64,000 nt of DNA from contig JAAMXP010001782.1 of NCBI GenBank assembly GCA_019693395.1, forward strand, positions 17,566 through 81,565. Direction: 5' to 3'. Shown here piece after piece: positions 1 through 12,600 of this stretch. The number at the start of each line of letters is the position of its first letter. The first letter of the stretch is position 1. The stretch comes from Ettlia oleoabundans. Its lineage: Eukaryota; Chlorophyta; Chlorophyceae; Chlamydomonadales. The position numbers were made by a program, and so were the translations under genes. The notes beneath the pieces are model-generated. The model worked only from the letters and a program-made list of their open reading frames with translations. It did no database searches and was not told where the DNA came from.

Positions 1-184
1 AATCCCGGTGAGGTGGCAGTGCGAAGGCAGTGGCGATGAGCAGCAGCAAAACGAGCAGATTGCAAAACAGCTTCTGCACCCGACTCTAGCAGCTTTGGTG
101 TACTGCATTCCGTACTGCACTCCGGAAGGGATGCAATCATGCAATGAAGACGCGCGGGTGGCGAGCCGGAACCGCACCCTAACC
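1..184. other. 5' flank of the sulfotransferase gene
   Basis: This is the left edge of the window and lies before the first start codon. I see no coding exon, TATA box or RNA gene that I can support. It is probably the 5' UTR and promoter of the sulfotransferase gene. Confidence 0.4.
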
Positions 185-3100
185 ATGAACGTGGCACTTT
201 TGTTGGTGGGGCTGCTTGTGGCTTGCGCCGGTCAGGTGAGGAAGATCTCTTCAGCCAATCTGGCCCAATCCTGTTCTTTGGTGCCGCAACGGGCCGCGGA
301 CTAACGGCGCCGTGGTTGATGCTTGCTGCTTTTGGGGTGCAGGCCGCAGCGAGGGCGGATGGCGGAGTACGTGGGCACGGCAGCGGTGCCGGCCCTGCGG
401 CTGGCAAGCGTCCGACTGCACCGCTGCAGCGACTGCAGCGTCTGGTGGCGCAAGCCAGGGAAGAAGTTATTGCCAACCAGACTGCAGCCATGGTACGGGT
501 TGCACGGGAGGTGGTGAAAGGCGTGGTGAAGCGTGCCGATCACCAGCAGCCGGCGCCGGGGGTGGCGGCAAACATGCTCGAGACGCTGTCTCGCGCCGCC
601 AAGGCGGCAGCACTTGTTCCGGTGCACCGTGGCCAGCTGATAGCAGAACGATCCAAACTGTTGAATGCCCTTGGGCGCACTGAGGCAGCAAAGGAGGCCG
701 CCGAGGCTGCAGCAGAGGTGTTCCGATCTGAGCTGTCTGAGTGGGCGGCCGGTCCTGAGGCAGGCACCCCTGCCAACGGCACCGCCAGCGAGGCACGCCA
801 GCAGGCTGCCGCTGCTTTGGGAAGCCTGCTGGATGTAGCGGCCCTGTGGCGCCAGCTTGGGCGGGAAGAGGTGGCCAACAAGGTGCTGGCGGAAGCACTG
901 CGTATCGCACCCCTCATCCCATCCACACCAAACTATCTGCGTGCAATTGCCCAGCTGTCAGAGCTGACAGGTGAGCTGCGGGGCAGCTGTTGGTGGCATC
1001 AAGAGTAACCTTCAGGCTGGGCAAATGTGCGCCGTGCAGCCCGAAGCAGCCGTTGTCCATATGCGTAACAGCGCAACGGGCAGCAACGACAGTAACATAC
1101 ACTGCAAAGAGTCTCCGTTTGCCCATGCCTTTCATCAGTCCAGGCAAATCCTGCGTGTTTTTACCTTGCCCTGTGATGCAGACGAGCAGCTTGATGGCGC
1201 ACTGGCCTGTATGGCGGCTATAGAGCAGCCCGGGAGCCCGGTCGCTGCGCCATGTTCCTGGCTTAAATTGAAAAAGAAGAAAGCGGCTGACGGTGATGGC
1301 GGCAACGCCTCCGAGCCAGTAGCAGACCTGCACCGCCTCTACTATGCGGCGCACAGGGGCCTGCACGCCCGCAAGTAAGCGGCCAGCCTGAGAGCTCAGT
1401 CAAGCAGCTAGCCCAGACATGCTGAACACCAGGCACAAAGTATGGCAGAGTGATGCTGGGTGTGAACACTCGCACCAGTCATGCAGGTTGACCTGCTGTC
1501 GGTGGGGCCTGGATCGAATGGGTCGGCATCTTATGGACAAATTCCATCAGACCACTTGTTGTACATGTTCCTGCTGCTGATCAAGATATCAAGGTTGACT
1601 CCTACACCTGCCCTGTGCCCCGTGCAGGCGTCATGCCGAGTCATGGCGGGCTCTGGAGCAAGCCAAGGTGCTGCACTACTCTAAGCACACCTACAAGTAC
1701 CGTGACTTTGAGAAAATGGTGGATGATACAGAAAAGCTCTTCCCCTCCCCCGAGAGATTTTTGACGGCGGTGCAGGAGGAGGGCGCCAGCGAGGCTCCCG
1801 TCCCAAACAGCGCGCCAGCATGGTCTTGGGTGCAACTGTGGAACCTGTTGGCTAGCGGCAGCGCACGACTGCAGCGTTTGGTGGCAGACCTGTCGGGCCG
1901 GACATGGCACGCTAGAGGGGCAGCACCCAGTGGTGGCAACACTGCTGAGTCCGTTGACGACACTGAAGTTGAAGACGACGGTAACGCCGCCGATGCCACC
2001 TCTACTGGGGCCGACAGCGACGACGCAGAGGCAGACAGCCGTCGCGAAATGATTCCCATTTTTGTGTTGGGTCTGCCTCGCAGTGGCAGCACCCTGGCGG
2101 AGCAGATCCTGGCCAGGTGAGCACCAGTTGTTCGTTGGTGCATTCCTTCCTTACCTTGCGTTACTCCAGCAAACCTGTCTACCTGCACAGCTGCCTGCAA
2201 TGTCGGTTGAAGGTGGGCTTGCGCCAAGCTGGGCCATCATTCTGAATTTTGAATGGCTGTCTGCCCGTGTATGCAACTTGGCACTGTCTGCAGCCACCCA
2301 CATGTGTACGGCGCAGGGGAGCACAGCAGCCTGCGGTTGGTGACAGGAAAGCTGCAAGACATGATTGGTGAGCAAAGGGCCAACAAGGCCTGGCGTTACT
2401 TAGCTCATAGGCCTTGTTGGCACCCACGGCTGCCAATCTGACAGGTGCAACCACCGCTTCTCCTACGCAACCTGCCGCTTGCACAGCCTTACTTGCCTGC
2501 CTCCCTGTTCCCTCCCCGTGCAGCCGGCAACGGCACTGTCACACGCTCCCAGCTAGCTCAGCTGCGCCGGCGTTACCTCAATGCCATGCGCTCCAAGATA
2601 CCGGCAGAGCACCGAGGTGCTCGCTGGATGGTGGACAAGGCACTCAGCAACGCCTGGCTGGTGGGACACATTGCATTGATGATGCCACAGGCAAGCGGGG
2701 AGCCAGTGCTGGGCAGGGATGATGTAATGCGGGTGTGGTGAGGGGTGAGGCTTGGGCGCCATGGGATGCGCAAAGGGCATGCACGCGTGCTTGGCAGGGG
2801 TGGCCAGCCATGCAATTGTTCAGAACCAACCACCCCTATGTAGCCCCTCTTGCTGCAGGCTTGCGTGGTGCATGCTGTGCGGCACCCTGCTGACGCCTCC
2901 CTCTCCGCCTTTCAGCAGAGCTTCTTCCCGGAGAAGGTGCCCTGGTCCTTCAACCTCACAAGTGAGCCATTGAGCCCCATTGGGCAGAAAGGCCTGGGTG
3001 ACCTGGGGCTTGGAAGTTGATTGCCACTGGCTCGTGGTTGTGTGCAAGGCAGGGGGGGGTCCTTTCTAGCTTGGGCAGGCAGCCACTATCACCATCCCGC

Positions 3101-4434
3101 CTCCACGCAGTCCGTCTCTCACCACCTCCTCAATCTGGCCAGCTTGTTCAGTGCTTGTGTGCTGCCTGGCGCGCTGGTGTTGCAGACGTTGCAGCTCACG
3201 TGAAGGCTCACCACCGCCTCATGGCGCATTGGGACCGTGTGCTGCCGGGCAGGGTGCTGCACCTGCACTACTCACACATGGTGGAGGCCCAGGTGAGGCT
3301 GAGCAGGACAAAGCCTCCCTGTACTGTCAATAAGTACTCAGTGCAGCAGAAGGGCCGATGAGTGTCGTGCAAAGCTGTCGCTGCTATCAACTTCAGACTT
3401 GAACGTGCTGACAATTAGTATGTTATGAGATCAAGGTGTGTGCCGACCTGACAAGCAGCCCAGAGCTGAGGGCACATGCCGCACCCGTCTGTGGCACCTC
3501 CATCCCCGCAGGAGGCCACCACGCGGCGGCTGGTGGATCACTGCGGGCTGCCCTGGGACCCCGCATTCCTGCGCTTTTATGAGACCGAGCGCGCTGTGCA
3601 GACAGCCAGCCAACTGCAGGTGCACCCGGTGCAGCACTCAGCCCTGGGATGCTTGATGGGTGCCAGCTGCCCACCTCCTCTCTACATGTTGGGCGCAGGG
3701 CCTTGTTGTCAGGATGGCTGCACAGTGCTTCCACTCCCCCAGCTGCTACCGCCTAATGATCGTATTGCCGCACATTCCTGTTCCTCGTTGATGATGAGCG
3801 CATGTGTCACTGTGCTGCTGCTGTTGCCTGCTTTCTGCCGGGGCGCAGGTGAAGAAGCCCATCTACCGCAGCTCCCTCAGCAAGTGGCCGGCATACAAGG
3901 AGGGGCTGGCGCCGCTGTTGATGGAGGCAAGTGGGCACCAACCACCTGCTGCAGCAGCCCGCACCTTCACCTGGCGCCAATGTCGTGCGGGATTCTACTC
4001 ATCTCACAGCTGGGCAGTGAGTTGGCGCAAGGTGCTCACCATACCCTGACCCTTACTTTCTTCGTGCCCTCCTGTTGCAGCTGCGTGACACTATCCTGGC
4101 ATATGAGCAGGCTGCAGGCCTGCCCTCCTCGCGAGAAGTGCTGGATCAGGTGCAGATGCAGCTATCACAGCAGCTGCAGCAGCAGGCGCTGTTGGAGCAG
4201 GATGACCGCCCCAGCGGCCAACAGGCGGTGCAGCAGGACGGTGCAGGTGCGGCAGTACAGGGCACAGAGGTGGCAGAGCCAGCAGACCCAGCAGAGGAGC
4301 AGGATAGCACAGGTGGGGTGGTGGCTGATGTGGAAATAGAGACGGGTGCTGGTGCCATTGGCGGCAGTGTAGAAGGAGAGGTGGAGGCGGGGGTGGAGGA
4401 GGCACCAGGCACCAAGGACCGAGAGGAGCTCTGA
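185..4434 (+). CDS. Secreted/Golgi TPR-containing sulfotransferase
   Basis: Eleven exons: 185-235, 343-970, 1182-1374, 1628-2116, 2294-2367, 2524-2690, 2859-2961, 3186-3292, 3512-3619, 3849-3926, 4081-4434. Joined in phase they give 783 residues. Exon 1 encodes a 17-residue hydrophobic leader (MNVALLLVGLLVACAGQ), which argues for entry to the ER and supports this start. An Ala-rich helical, TPR-like half follows. The Sulfotransfer_3 domain begins near residue 437 with the PAPS-binding loop LGLPRSGSTLAEQIL, then HPHVYGAGE, VDKALSNAWLVGHIALMMP, RHPADASLSAFQQSFF, LMAHWDRVLPGRVLHLHYS and TERAVQTASQLQVKKPIYR, all in the family's usual order. The Gln/Glu-rich tail is probably disordered. By family it should move sulfate from PAPS to a glycan or protein in the secretory pathway; the substrate cannot be read from sequence. 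Introns at 2691 and 3927 start with GC. Confidence 0.88.
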
Positions 4435-4559
4435 CCATGGGACCAGCTGTTGGGACGACCACTCCTCACATTGCCGACGTTGTCAGGATTGACGTGTGTT
4501 TATTTTGCCATTATGTCCAACACTGCTCTTTGCACTGAATGTCTACATGGTTGTGGTTG

Positions 4560-4564
4560 TGTAA
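4560..4564 (+). terminator. TGTAA poly(A) signal
   Basis: TGTAA is the usual green-algal polyadenylation signal. This copy lies about 126 bases after the sulfotransferase stop codon, in the correct orientation. Confidence 0.4.
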
Positions 4565-4762
4565 CTATCCGGCTGTAGGGCGAGACAAACAACTAGGTTC
4601 TAACGTCAGGCTGGGACCTCTCTGAAACTGGATTCCCTGGAGGTTCCTTTCCCTGGTGTGCTAGATGCCTAACAAACGCAGCAACAAACAGCCACAACGC
4701 AATATAAACTGCATGACCTTACACTTTTACATGAAGAAGGCATCAGTATAGCAGCTGGAGGA

Positions 4763-4767
4763 TTACA
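4763..4767 (-). terminator. TGTAA poly(A) signal (minus strand)
   Basis: TTACA on the plus strand reads TGTAA for the HSP20-like gene, 134 bases past its stop. Other copies at about 4719 and 4727 are equally possible. Confidence 0.3.
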
Positions 4768-4900
4768 ACTATATGCAAAATACATCAGCTAAGTTAGAAT
4801 CATCAGACGTTGCAACAGGAGCCATTAGTTGAAAAGTGTAGTGCAAAGGCTGATGGGAGCAACTAGAGTTTCGCGCAACCGCATTTAGGATTCAACGAGT

Positions 4901-6859
4901 CTAATCATCTAGTGAGCAGTCCTCAACACTACCGTCGGCATCCTCCCAGTCAGAGTCGCTGGCATTCCCTGCTGCAACCCTTTCCGCGGCACGCCTGGCA
5001 GCCTCCTTGGGGCTGGTAGTCGCCTTGCCCTCATCAGCCGCTCCTGGTGGGTCTGGCACTGCCGCCACACACTCCCCAGGGGCAGCGCTGGTGGCGCAGG
5101 TAGGGCTGGAGGGCGCCGCCTGCTGGTGCTGGCCACCTGGGTCAGCAAACCCAACAGTCTGCTGCTGCTGCTGCTGTGGCTGACGCCGGGAGACCACAAC
5201 AACAGGCACGTCCTTCGCCTGCTGCTGCTCAGGCACCCCCTCGATTGGGACGATGCGCGGCTGGGGCACCGCTTGCTTCTGTCGCTGCACCTGATCATGA
5301 GTCCCCTGCTGCCCTAGCACCTTGCAGCTAGGCACAGCATGCAGCAAGTCTGGCGTTGCCTCAGCTGGCACCTTGCGCGGCTGCTGGCACTGCTCTGACC
5401 GCTCAACTGGCATGATGCGTGGCTGGGGTGCTGGCTGCTCCACCAACTCAACTGGCACAGTGCGTGGGTGCTGACGCTGGGCAGTGACCAGTGTGGAGCA
5501 GCGGGGGACCTGCTGCTGGCAAGGGGCGGGGCAGGCTGGTGGCGCGAAGCTAGCTGACCATGCAGAGTGCTGCTGAGCCTGCAGTAAGGAGGCAGGTGGG
5601 TGAACAAAAGAGTGTGTTAGGAAACCATAAATGTGCTTGTAATGTGGCAAGGATACAACATGGACTACGAATCATGCCCATCCCATGCACTCAGTGCCTA
5701 GTTTGCGGCGTGCATGCACCTACACTGCGGAAGCATGAAGCACTTACCCTCTGCTGATCCTGTGGCGGGTGGGCGTAGTTGCTGCTGCTACATTGCATGT
5801 CAACCACAGGTGCAGCAGTGGCATTGGTGGTGGCGACAGCCATTGTTGCCGGCCACTGAGCAGACGCGGGGGCTGGGTAAGTGATGCCCAATACCAAGGG
5901 GGCTGGGCGGGGGTGGGGGCTGAGGGTGGGCGAGGGTGGAAGGTAGCTACAGCCAGCGCCAACTGACATGGGTGCGGGGCGGGGCACTGGAGCAGAGCCC
6001 AGGACGTGCACCGGGGTGGCCGCAGGCTCAACTAGCACCAGGCGGACACGCTGAGAAGGCTGGGGCTTTGGCCGGTGGTAAGGGAAGAAGATGGACAGCA
6101 CGCCTTCCTGCAAGCGCGGCATGATGTGCTGCCTGTCAATGTGGCTGGCCAGCTCCAGCGTGCGCTGGTAGGCGATGGGGCGCTCTGCACAGCGGCGAGG
6201 CAGGGAACCCAGGAAGTACACATTAAAGTTGGCCCAGACAAATGAGGGTTGGGGATGCAGCAGGCAAGGGGAATCTGAATACAAGAACCAAGGCAAGCAG
6301 AGTTTCGTTAGCCACAATGGGAAAGTTGTACAGCTGCAAGGTAGCGGCTGCTGATGGGTCCGCTTACCACTGACAGGCCAGTGCGAGGTGCCTGGCATGA
6401 AGGCGGTGATGCTAAACTTGTCTCCATGCAGCCTGAGCCTGCTCAGCATTGGGAAGGGGAAGCGAGCAGGTCGGTAGAACCGTTGAGATGTGCAGAGCAC
6501 AGCGGCCCAGGACACGGTGTGTGCATACATGTTTGTCAAGCCGCCTGACGTCAACAGTCTGGGGCTAACCTGATGTCTTCAGATTTGAATGCACGTCCCA
6601 CGGCGCAGGTGGCCAGCACGCCATCATCATAACGACTCGTTTCTACCTCGGGCACAGAAAGATGCCAGAAGCCGGCAGCGGGGTGCATGGCGGCGGATGG
6701 CGGGCAAAAGCGCGTACCGCGCGGCAGCGCACCGCAGCCCATAACACCGCGGCTGGGATAGCCACTGCATGTGACAGGGCGAAAGGCACAATGCCAGTGC
6801 AGGTCCTCCAGCGGGTCGTCGAACCCCGTAAATAGCGGGCTGTGGAAGAGCAGGGCCAT
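4901..6859 (-). CDS. HSP20-like protein with long tail carrying repeated IxI-like motifs
   Basis: Four exons read leftward: 6859-6570, 6438-6368 (start 6432 is also possible), 6274-5748, 5578-4901; 521 residues. The N-terminus (MALLFHSPLFTGFDDPLEDL) resembles small heat-shock proteins. A divergent alpha-crystallin-like region follows, with FSITAFMPG, FNVYFLGSLP and the hallmark LQEGVLSIFFPY. The Pro/Gln-rich tail is about 225 residues, against some 10-20 in ordinary sHSPs, and repeats R-[TIK]-[VM]-P-[VAI]-E four times plus KDVPVV (residues about 335-423). It ends in an acidic SDWEDADGSVEDCSLDD. In sHSPs a single [IV]-x-[IV] C-terminal motif docks onto the alpha-crystallin fold and drives oligomerisation, so a string of them suggests multivalent assembly; that is inference. 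The start was taken as the first ATG before the conserved N-terminus. The alpha-crystallin fold is divergent, so the family call is moderate. Confidence 0.68.
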
Positions 6860-7125
6860 AACTTTAAATTTCGCGAGGCGCAATGTAATACCCGAAAGTG
6901 GAATTATAGCGAGCAGTAAGCGAAAGAAGGGCTTTAATATAGGTACTGGGAGATACTTCCAGAAGTGCCTCCACAGTGACCGTCTCCAGAACCACGCTCA
7001 TGTTCTTCGAGAATCTGCTGATGTTTGCCGCTGAATCACACCGACGCTTGCCTCTTGGGCATGCCCATCGTGGCCCAGTTGTAGAAGTGGCAGCCATTGC
7101 AGGATTCCATGTGCTTGCGGATGCT

Positions 7126-9322
7126 TCACCGCCACTTGACCAGTATTTGGCCTGAGGCATCGCTGCACACCACCAGCGTGTCACCTGCTCCCAGCGCCAC
7201 CGCAGTGATGGGATACTGCGACCAAATTGAAGCTGCTGTAGCATTGCCCGTTCGGTGGCTTACCGGCAGATGCGCGTGCCGCTGCTGCTGCCACAAGTCC
7301 CAGCAGCTCAGAGCGCCGCTATGCGAGCCCCGCAGAACAAACCGCCCATCTGAGCTAAGCGTCGGACGGCAGCTCAGGCCACGTTCCTCGCGATCGCCAG
7401 CGGCTGGTAGCAGCGTGCAGCACACACCGCCATCATCGGTGGTGCCTTCTCTGCCGCCAGCCAGCCACAGCTTGCACTCGCCGTCCACTGCCACTGTTAG
7501 CACGTGCAGCGCTGCTGGCAGTGGGAGAAGCATGTGAACTGAAGCGGCATGGCCTCCCTATAGGCATGGGCAGATAATTAACATGTTTTCAATCAGCCAA
7601 CAAGGACCAAACATAGGAGCAGGCAGTTGGGCGGGTATGTTGAGGGTCGTTTTTGCAGGCATGCCCAGCTGCACAGCAACACCTGCAACCAGTCTGCAAG
7701 TCCACCCATTCACCCACCTGCCGGTGCACAAAGCTGCGGCTGGCTACATCCCACACAGGTCCCCCGCTGCTGCGCTGCTGCTCATAGCGCGCCGCCACAG
7801 CCGTTTCAGGCACAAATCCATCCTTGGAAGCTGGGGGGCTGGTGGGCGGCAGTGGCACTCCCCCACCATGCCAGCTGTTCCAAGTGTGCCGCTGGGGCGA
7901 TGGCGACAGGCACAGCCGCATGTCTTCTCGGCTGCCCGACATCCTTGCAGAGCCAATGCCAGTCCCTGCAGTAAATCTGGGGTTGTGGTTTTGTGATGAT
8001 GCTGCCCCCAACGCTGCTGCCGCTTCTTCCTGGGCCTCTGCTTCCTCTGCCTCCAGCTGGCGCCGCCGTCGCCTGCTGCCCGTGCTCCTAAGGGAGGCAG
8101 GCCGCCTCCAGGCAATGCGGCTGCTGCTATGCCCATGCTGGATGCTGTCAGCTTGTGTAACAGCCACAGCAGGCCCTCGCTCAAGCTGTCCAGGTGTGCT
8201 AGCGGCTTGCAGCTGTTGCGAGCTGTCTGGCAACCAGGTGGCGGCCATAGGGTGAAGCACAGCCGTCCTTGCCTGCCCACCTGGCTTGATGCTACTGTTG
8301 CCGACATGTTCTGTGGTCTGGTCAATTTGGGCAGTTGCCACTGCAGCACAGTACCTGTGGCAAGACGGTATTGTCCGCAGATCAAGCAGTAACGGGCCCC
8401 GCATATTGGCACTGGCCGCTGCCACCAGCAGGGCGGCATCATCGCCTGGAAGGAACGCCACAGAGGTAGCGGATAGCTGTAGCACTGCCAGCGGCTCGTG
8501 TGCAGATAAGTCCCATAGCTTGATAGTATGATCCTGCGAGCAGCTGGCTAGGAAGCCGCCGCAGCCGGAGAAGCAGCAGGCTGTGACGCTGCCGCTATGC
8601 ATGAAGCAGGCCCGCTGTGCTGCCGCGTGCTGCCCTGCCCTGCAGTGAACTAGATCTCGCAGGTTCCAGAGGCGAATGCAACCACTTGCGTCTGCTGTTG
8701 CGAGCACGTCACTACGTGCGTGGATAGCCACGCTATTGATTGCAGCAGCGTGCAGGCGGTGGTTGCCCACCTACACAGAGAAAGCCGAGGTAGTGAAAAC
8801 GGGCACATTGCGTGCATGGTTCATTCTTTCAACACATAATGTAGGTTTGTTTTCATTCCAACCCCTTCCGGCAGGGTTTGCTCACCAGTTCCAGGCCACC
8901 TGCTGGCACCATGTGCAAAGCCCAAAGCTTCACACGGCCATCATCGTCGGCACTGCAGCTGGCACCAAGCGAGCTACCAATCAAGCACCCACCAGCAAAG
9001 AAGCAAACCACAAAACCCAAGGTACTGCGTGATGTGTCTTTGTGACACACTTGTAGCCCTGTCCCTCCTTTTGCTGGTCGGCCTGTTCGCCACACCTTGC
9101 AATGTGACTGCCGCCGTGCCCAGCAAAGAACACCTCAATGGCATTGATAGCGCAAGCGTGGGCGAGTTTTCTATGATGCTGGTGCTCGTGAATGCTCTCT
9201 GACGGGGACACGATGGAAATTAGAGGGTGGAGGGCAAGCTGAGCACCGCACCGCCTCAGATGAGCGGGTTGCATAGAAGGTGTCGCAATGTGCTGGTGGC
9301 GATGCGTTAAGGCGACTTCCAA
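7126..9322 (-). CDS. WD40-repeat protein (possibly WDR27-like)
   Basis: Four exons read leftward: 9322-9096, 9024-8886, 8770-7718, 7557-7126; 616 residues, phases consistent. Clear WD strands include SCSADDDGRVKLWAL, LATADASGCIRLWNL, LASCSQDHTIKLWDL, VAVDGECKLWLAGG, RGSHSGALSCWDL and the closing CSDASGQILVKWR, which ends at the stop. Between the early and late blades lies about 200 residues of low-complexity sequence (basic RRRRRQLEAEEAEAQEE, then Ser/Pro-rich), probably a disordered loop. The protein is presumably a beta-propeller scaffold; the WDR27 suggestion rests only on general blade layout and should be treated as a guess. It is divergent from GnT-I, with about 360 bases between the start codons. 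Confidence 0.8.
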
Positions 9323-9684
9323 GCAACGTCCGGATCACATCTCAATTCAAAGCTTTGCCCCGCCGTCTTACTGTACGGCCAAATTGTACTGTCGGCGACC
9401 CACTCTTGCAACCCAAATTTGCCGAATCCATCACTTGCCCCCAATAGATATACATAACCTCTGCCGTGCAAGGATCAGCTGAGGAGGCAGGGGAGCCCAC
9501 GCCTGGTCCAGGCCGCCTGGAAGTCCTGTCTAGCACAGGCACGGTGGCCAGCAAAGCCCCAGTGGATCATAATCAGCGAGATCTGATCGAGTCTGCCGCT
9601 AATCTACCAGCAGTGCAAGTGGCGGCCGGCTTCGAGGGCGCAGCTACCGGCGGTCCGGCTGCCGCCACTGCCGGCAGAGCAGCC
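9323..9684. promoter_or_regulatory. Shared 5' region of WD40 gene and GnT-I
   Basis: This divergent intergenic region must hold both promoters. A TATA-like AGATATACATAA lies near 9446-9458 on the plus strand. The GnT-I reading frame stays open upstream of 9685 to a GTG at 9466 but has no ATG there. No other motif is convincing. Confidence 0.4.
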
Positions 9685-12600
9685 ATGTTGCCAAGGCAGG
9701 CCGCTATTGTGACCCTAATCATATTCACGGGTCTCTTCACGTTTCAGTTGCTATGGACGCACGGTCAGCTGGAACAGCTGCGCAGCCTTGGCCGCCGAGG
9801 CCTGCGGCGGCGCGCCCTGCAGACCTCGGCAGCCTCACACACAACAGCCCTCCACACAGACAAATATGCGCTCAACCCACCCGGCTATAAAGCCACTGGC
9901 ATGGATCGCACCATGTCAAGCGAGGATGCTGCTGAATCAAAAGTAATGTCTGCAGCCGGCAAGGGCGAGGGTAACTTTGAGGCACTGCCCAACCCCGCCA
10001 TTGTCGTCTTTGCCTACAACAGGGCGCACTACCTGAATCAAACGCTCCACTCCCTGATGGGCTTATCAGGCCTACAGCACTTCTCTGTCTATGTGTCACA
10101 GGTAGGGGCTGGGTGGCTAGCGGGTAAGCATTGCACTGCCGCTGGGTGCCTTGCAAGCGGCAGCATGCCACTGTTCCCAGCACTGCTCAATAGCTGAATG
10201 ACCAACTACAGCCCTACCTTGCCATCCGCCTGAGCAAATTGACCCACCACCCTCACTTGTGTACCACTGATTCTTCCAGGATGGCAATAACGCCACAGTG
10301 GCAGATGTTGCCACCCAGCTGGCCCCACATTTCCGTCGCCGGGCCCGCGGCTTTGACGTGTGGCAGAAGCACCCACGTGTGCCTGCGCTTGGCCTCAACC
10401 AGCCTGGGCACGCTTGGCTGGCGCAGCATTACAAGTGGGGAATAGATCGCGTCTTCTTGGGGCACAACCACAGCCATGTGGTGATTGTGGAGGATGACAT
10501 GATCTTCAGCCCAGGTGGGCCTCAGAATGTTGGTGATATTGTCGGTGTGATTGGCAGTTAGTTGGGGGTGTGATTGGGAGAGAGCACAAGTGGGTCGCCT
10601 ACTTGGTCTGGCAGACAGTTTGTCTGTCCTGCTGCACCACCATAGCTTGCCCAACCACGGAGGCAAAACCTAAGGTCTCCTGATTGCACCCTGTCTTTCA
10701 CCCACCCATTGCCACAGACTTCCTGCTCTATTTTGGATCCACTGCACCGCTGCTGGACGCCGATCCTTCCCTCTGGTGCGTGTCTTCGTGGAACGACAAT
10801 GGTTTTGGGACGGCACATGCTTGGAACATCAGCGCCCTTTTTCGCACTTCCTACTTCCCAGGTGAGTCAGGTGGCGGGTCAGCGTGTGCATCGGAAAGCT
10901 GCCCTGCTCTTGGGTGTGTCTTGAGGAGTGGGGTGATTTGTGGCGGTGTCAGACGGGGATATGGGTGGGGAGAGGAAGCGCCTGCATGAGCCTATTGCAG
11001 ACTCCTGGCACCTTGGCAATTATCACCCGGCAGTTGAAGTGTGCATGTCTGCAGGGCTGGGATGGATGATGAAACGGCAGCTGTGGCAAGAGCTGGGCCC
11101 AACCTGGCCGCTGGACCACTGGGTGAGCACAAAGCTGGTGGGGTCGCCACCTGGTTGTGGCCGCGATGTACCTGCAACGTTGGGTGGCATTGGTGTGTTT
11201 GAGTCTTTAGACTGAACACTGCCAACAAGGATAACGGCTGGAAGCACTTTGTGCATTGACAGGTGTGGGCCGATCAACTTGAACCGTGCTTGATGTGTGG
11301 GCTGTGGGTGCAGGACCACTGGATGCGTGACGACGAGGTGTCCAAGGGCCGCGATTGCATATGCCCAGAGGTCAACCGCAACAAAAACATTGGAGAGGTA
11401 TGCGCAACAGCGAGACGGGATGCACTGGGAAATCCTGTTAGCTGTGGGTGCATCGAGGCGTAGCCTGCTGGCGCAGCAGCCACCTGCAATGCATTGAGAA
11501 TTCAGCGTCCAGTCGGCCTGTACTTCCTTGCTCTATATTTATGCTGGTATTTAAGTTCCAACTTTGAGCTTAATAATTCTCCCCCTGGTGTTCAAGCTTA
11601 TTATTCCTTGCCCTGATATCTGCAGGTGGGTGCCAACATGAACAAGCAGGCCTTCAAGCGCTATCTGCAGACCATGGCATGGAACAAGGACCAGGTGGTG
11701 AGTACGCAGCACGTGCTGCACCTGCCCCCGTTTTCAACACTGCCAACCGCTGAGCCAACGTTGTCAACCGCACCCCGCACATGAACCCCTGCATTTCTCC
11801 CAGCTCCTACCCTCCAGCTCGCTTTGCCTTTGCCTGCGCTCTGCGCTCCCAGTCCTGAGAGATGAGCCCCCACTCGCAGGTCACTGATTGGGGCGACTTA
11901 TCTCGCCTCATGCACCGCCCTTACACTGAGCACATGAAGTCCTTGATAGCATCTGCACAGCCAATGGACATGCAGCTTCTGGGGCCGTACACGGCACGCA
12001 AGCAGGGGCCAAAGCCGCAGCGGGGGGCAGTCTATGTTGTGTATTACACAATTGAACAGTACACGCGGCTGGCGATACGCATGAAGCTCTGGCCCTATCC
12101 GCGTGGGCACTTCCAACACATTGTCAGCATGCCCTGGCTGTGAGTGAGCAGGGGGGCTGGATAAGACTGCTGCTAGTGGACGTTGCATGCCCGGGCGACC
12201 CGCCACTCATCGCCCGCCTGGCTACCGCTCGGCCGCCTTTCTGCTTATTAAGCTGAGGGGTCCACCTTCCCTGGACAGCTGTGCATTAGTGTCGCCTGTT
12301 TCATAGGCCCAAACTGCCCTCTTGCTTGCACCGCAGGGGAGCCCGCTTCCTGCTGGCTGACCGCCGCTTCTGCCCGTTGATACCAGAGGAGCATCAGCTC
12401 AAGCCCGGCCCCGGCATGCAGCCTGTGGCTGGAAGGCAGGCCCAGAGCTGCACAGATGTTTGTGCAGAGCAGGGCATGCTGTGCGGCAAGTCTGACTTCT
12501 GGTACCTGAACACCTGCTCAGGTGCAAGGGCGGGGCATGGCTGGCGGCTTGCTTGCTATGTGTGCCACTATCGATATGCAGCATGTGTTGTGAGCTAGCA

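Larger units (their letters stand above)
4435..4900. other. Convergent 3' UTRs
   Basis: This gap separates the ends of the sulfotransferase (+) and the HSP20-like gene (-). It is more AT-rich than the genes and holds a TGTAA on the plus strand and TTACA copies that read TGTAA on the minus strand. No coding exon is visible. Confidence 0.55.

Noticed and set aside
6864..7244. Minus-strand open frame considered as a last exon of the WD40 gene.
   Set aside because: The WD40 frame already ends in a typical final blade strand (GQILVKWR) and a stop at 7126; the other frame has no recognisable sequence and lies in the expected 3' UTR.
9466..9684. Upstream extension of GnT-I starting at a GTG.
   Set aside because: There is no ATG in this stretch, and starting at 9685 gives the short cytosolic tail plus membrane anchor expected of a Golgi type II enzyme.
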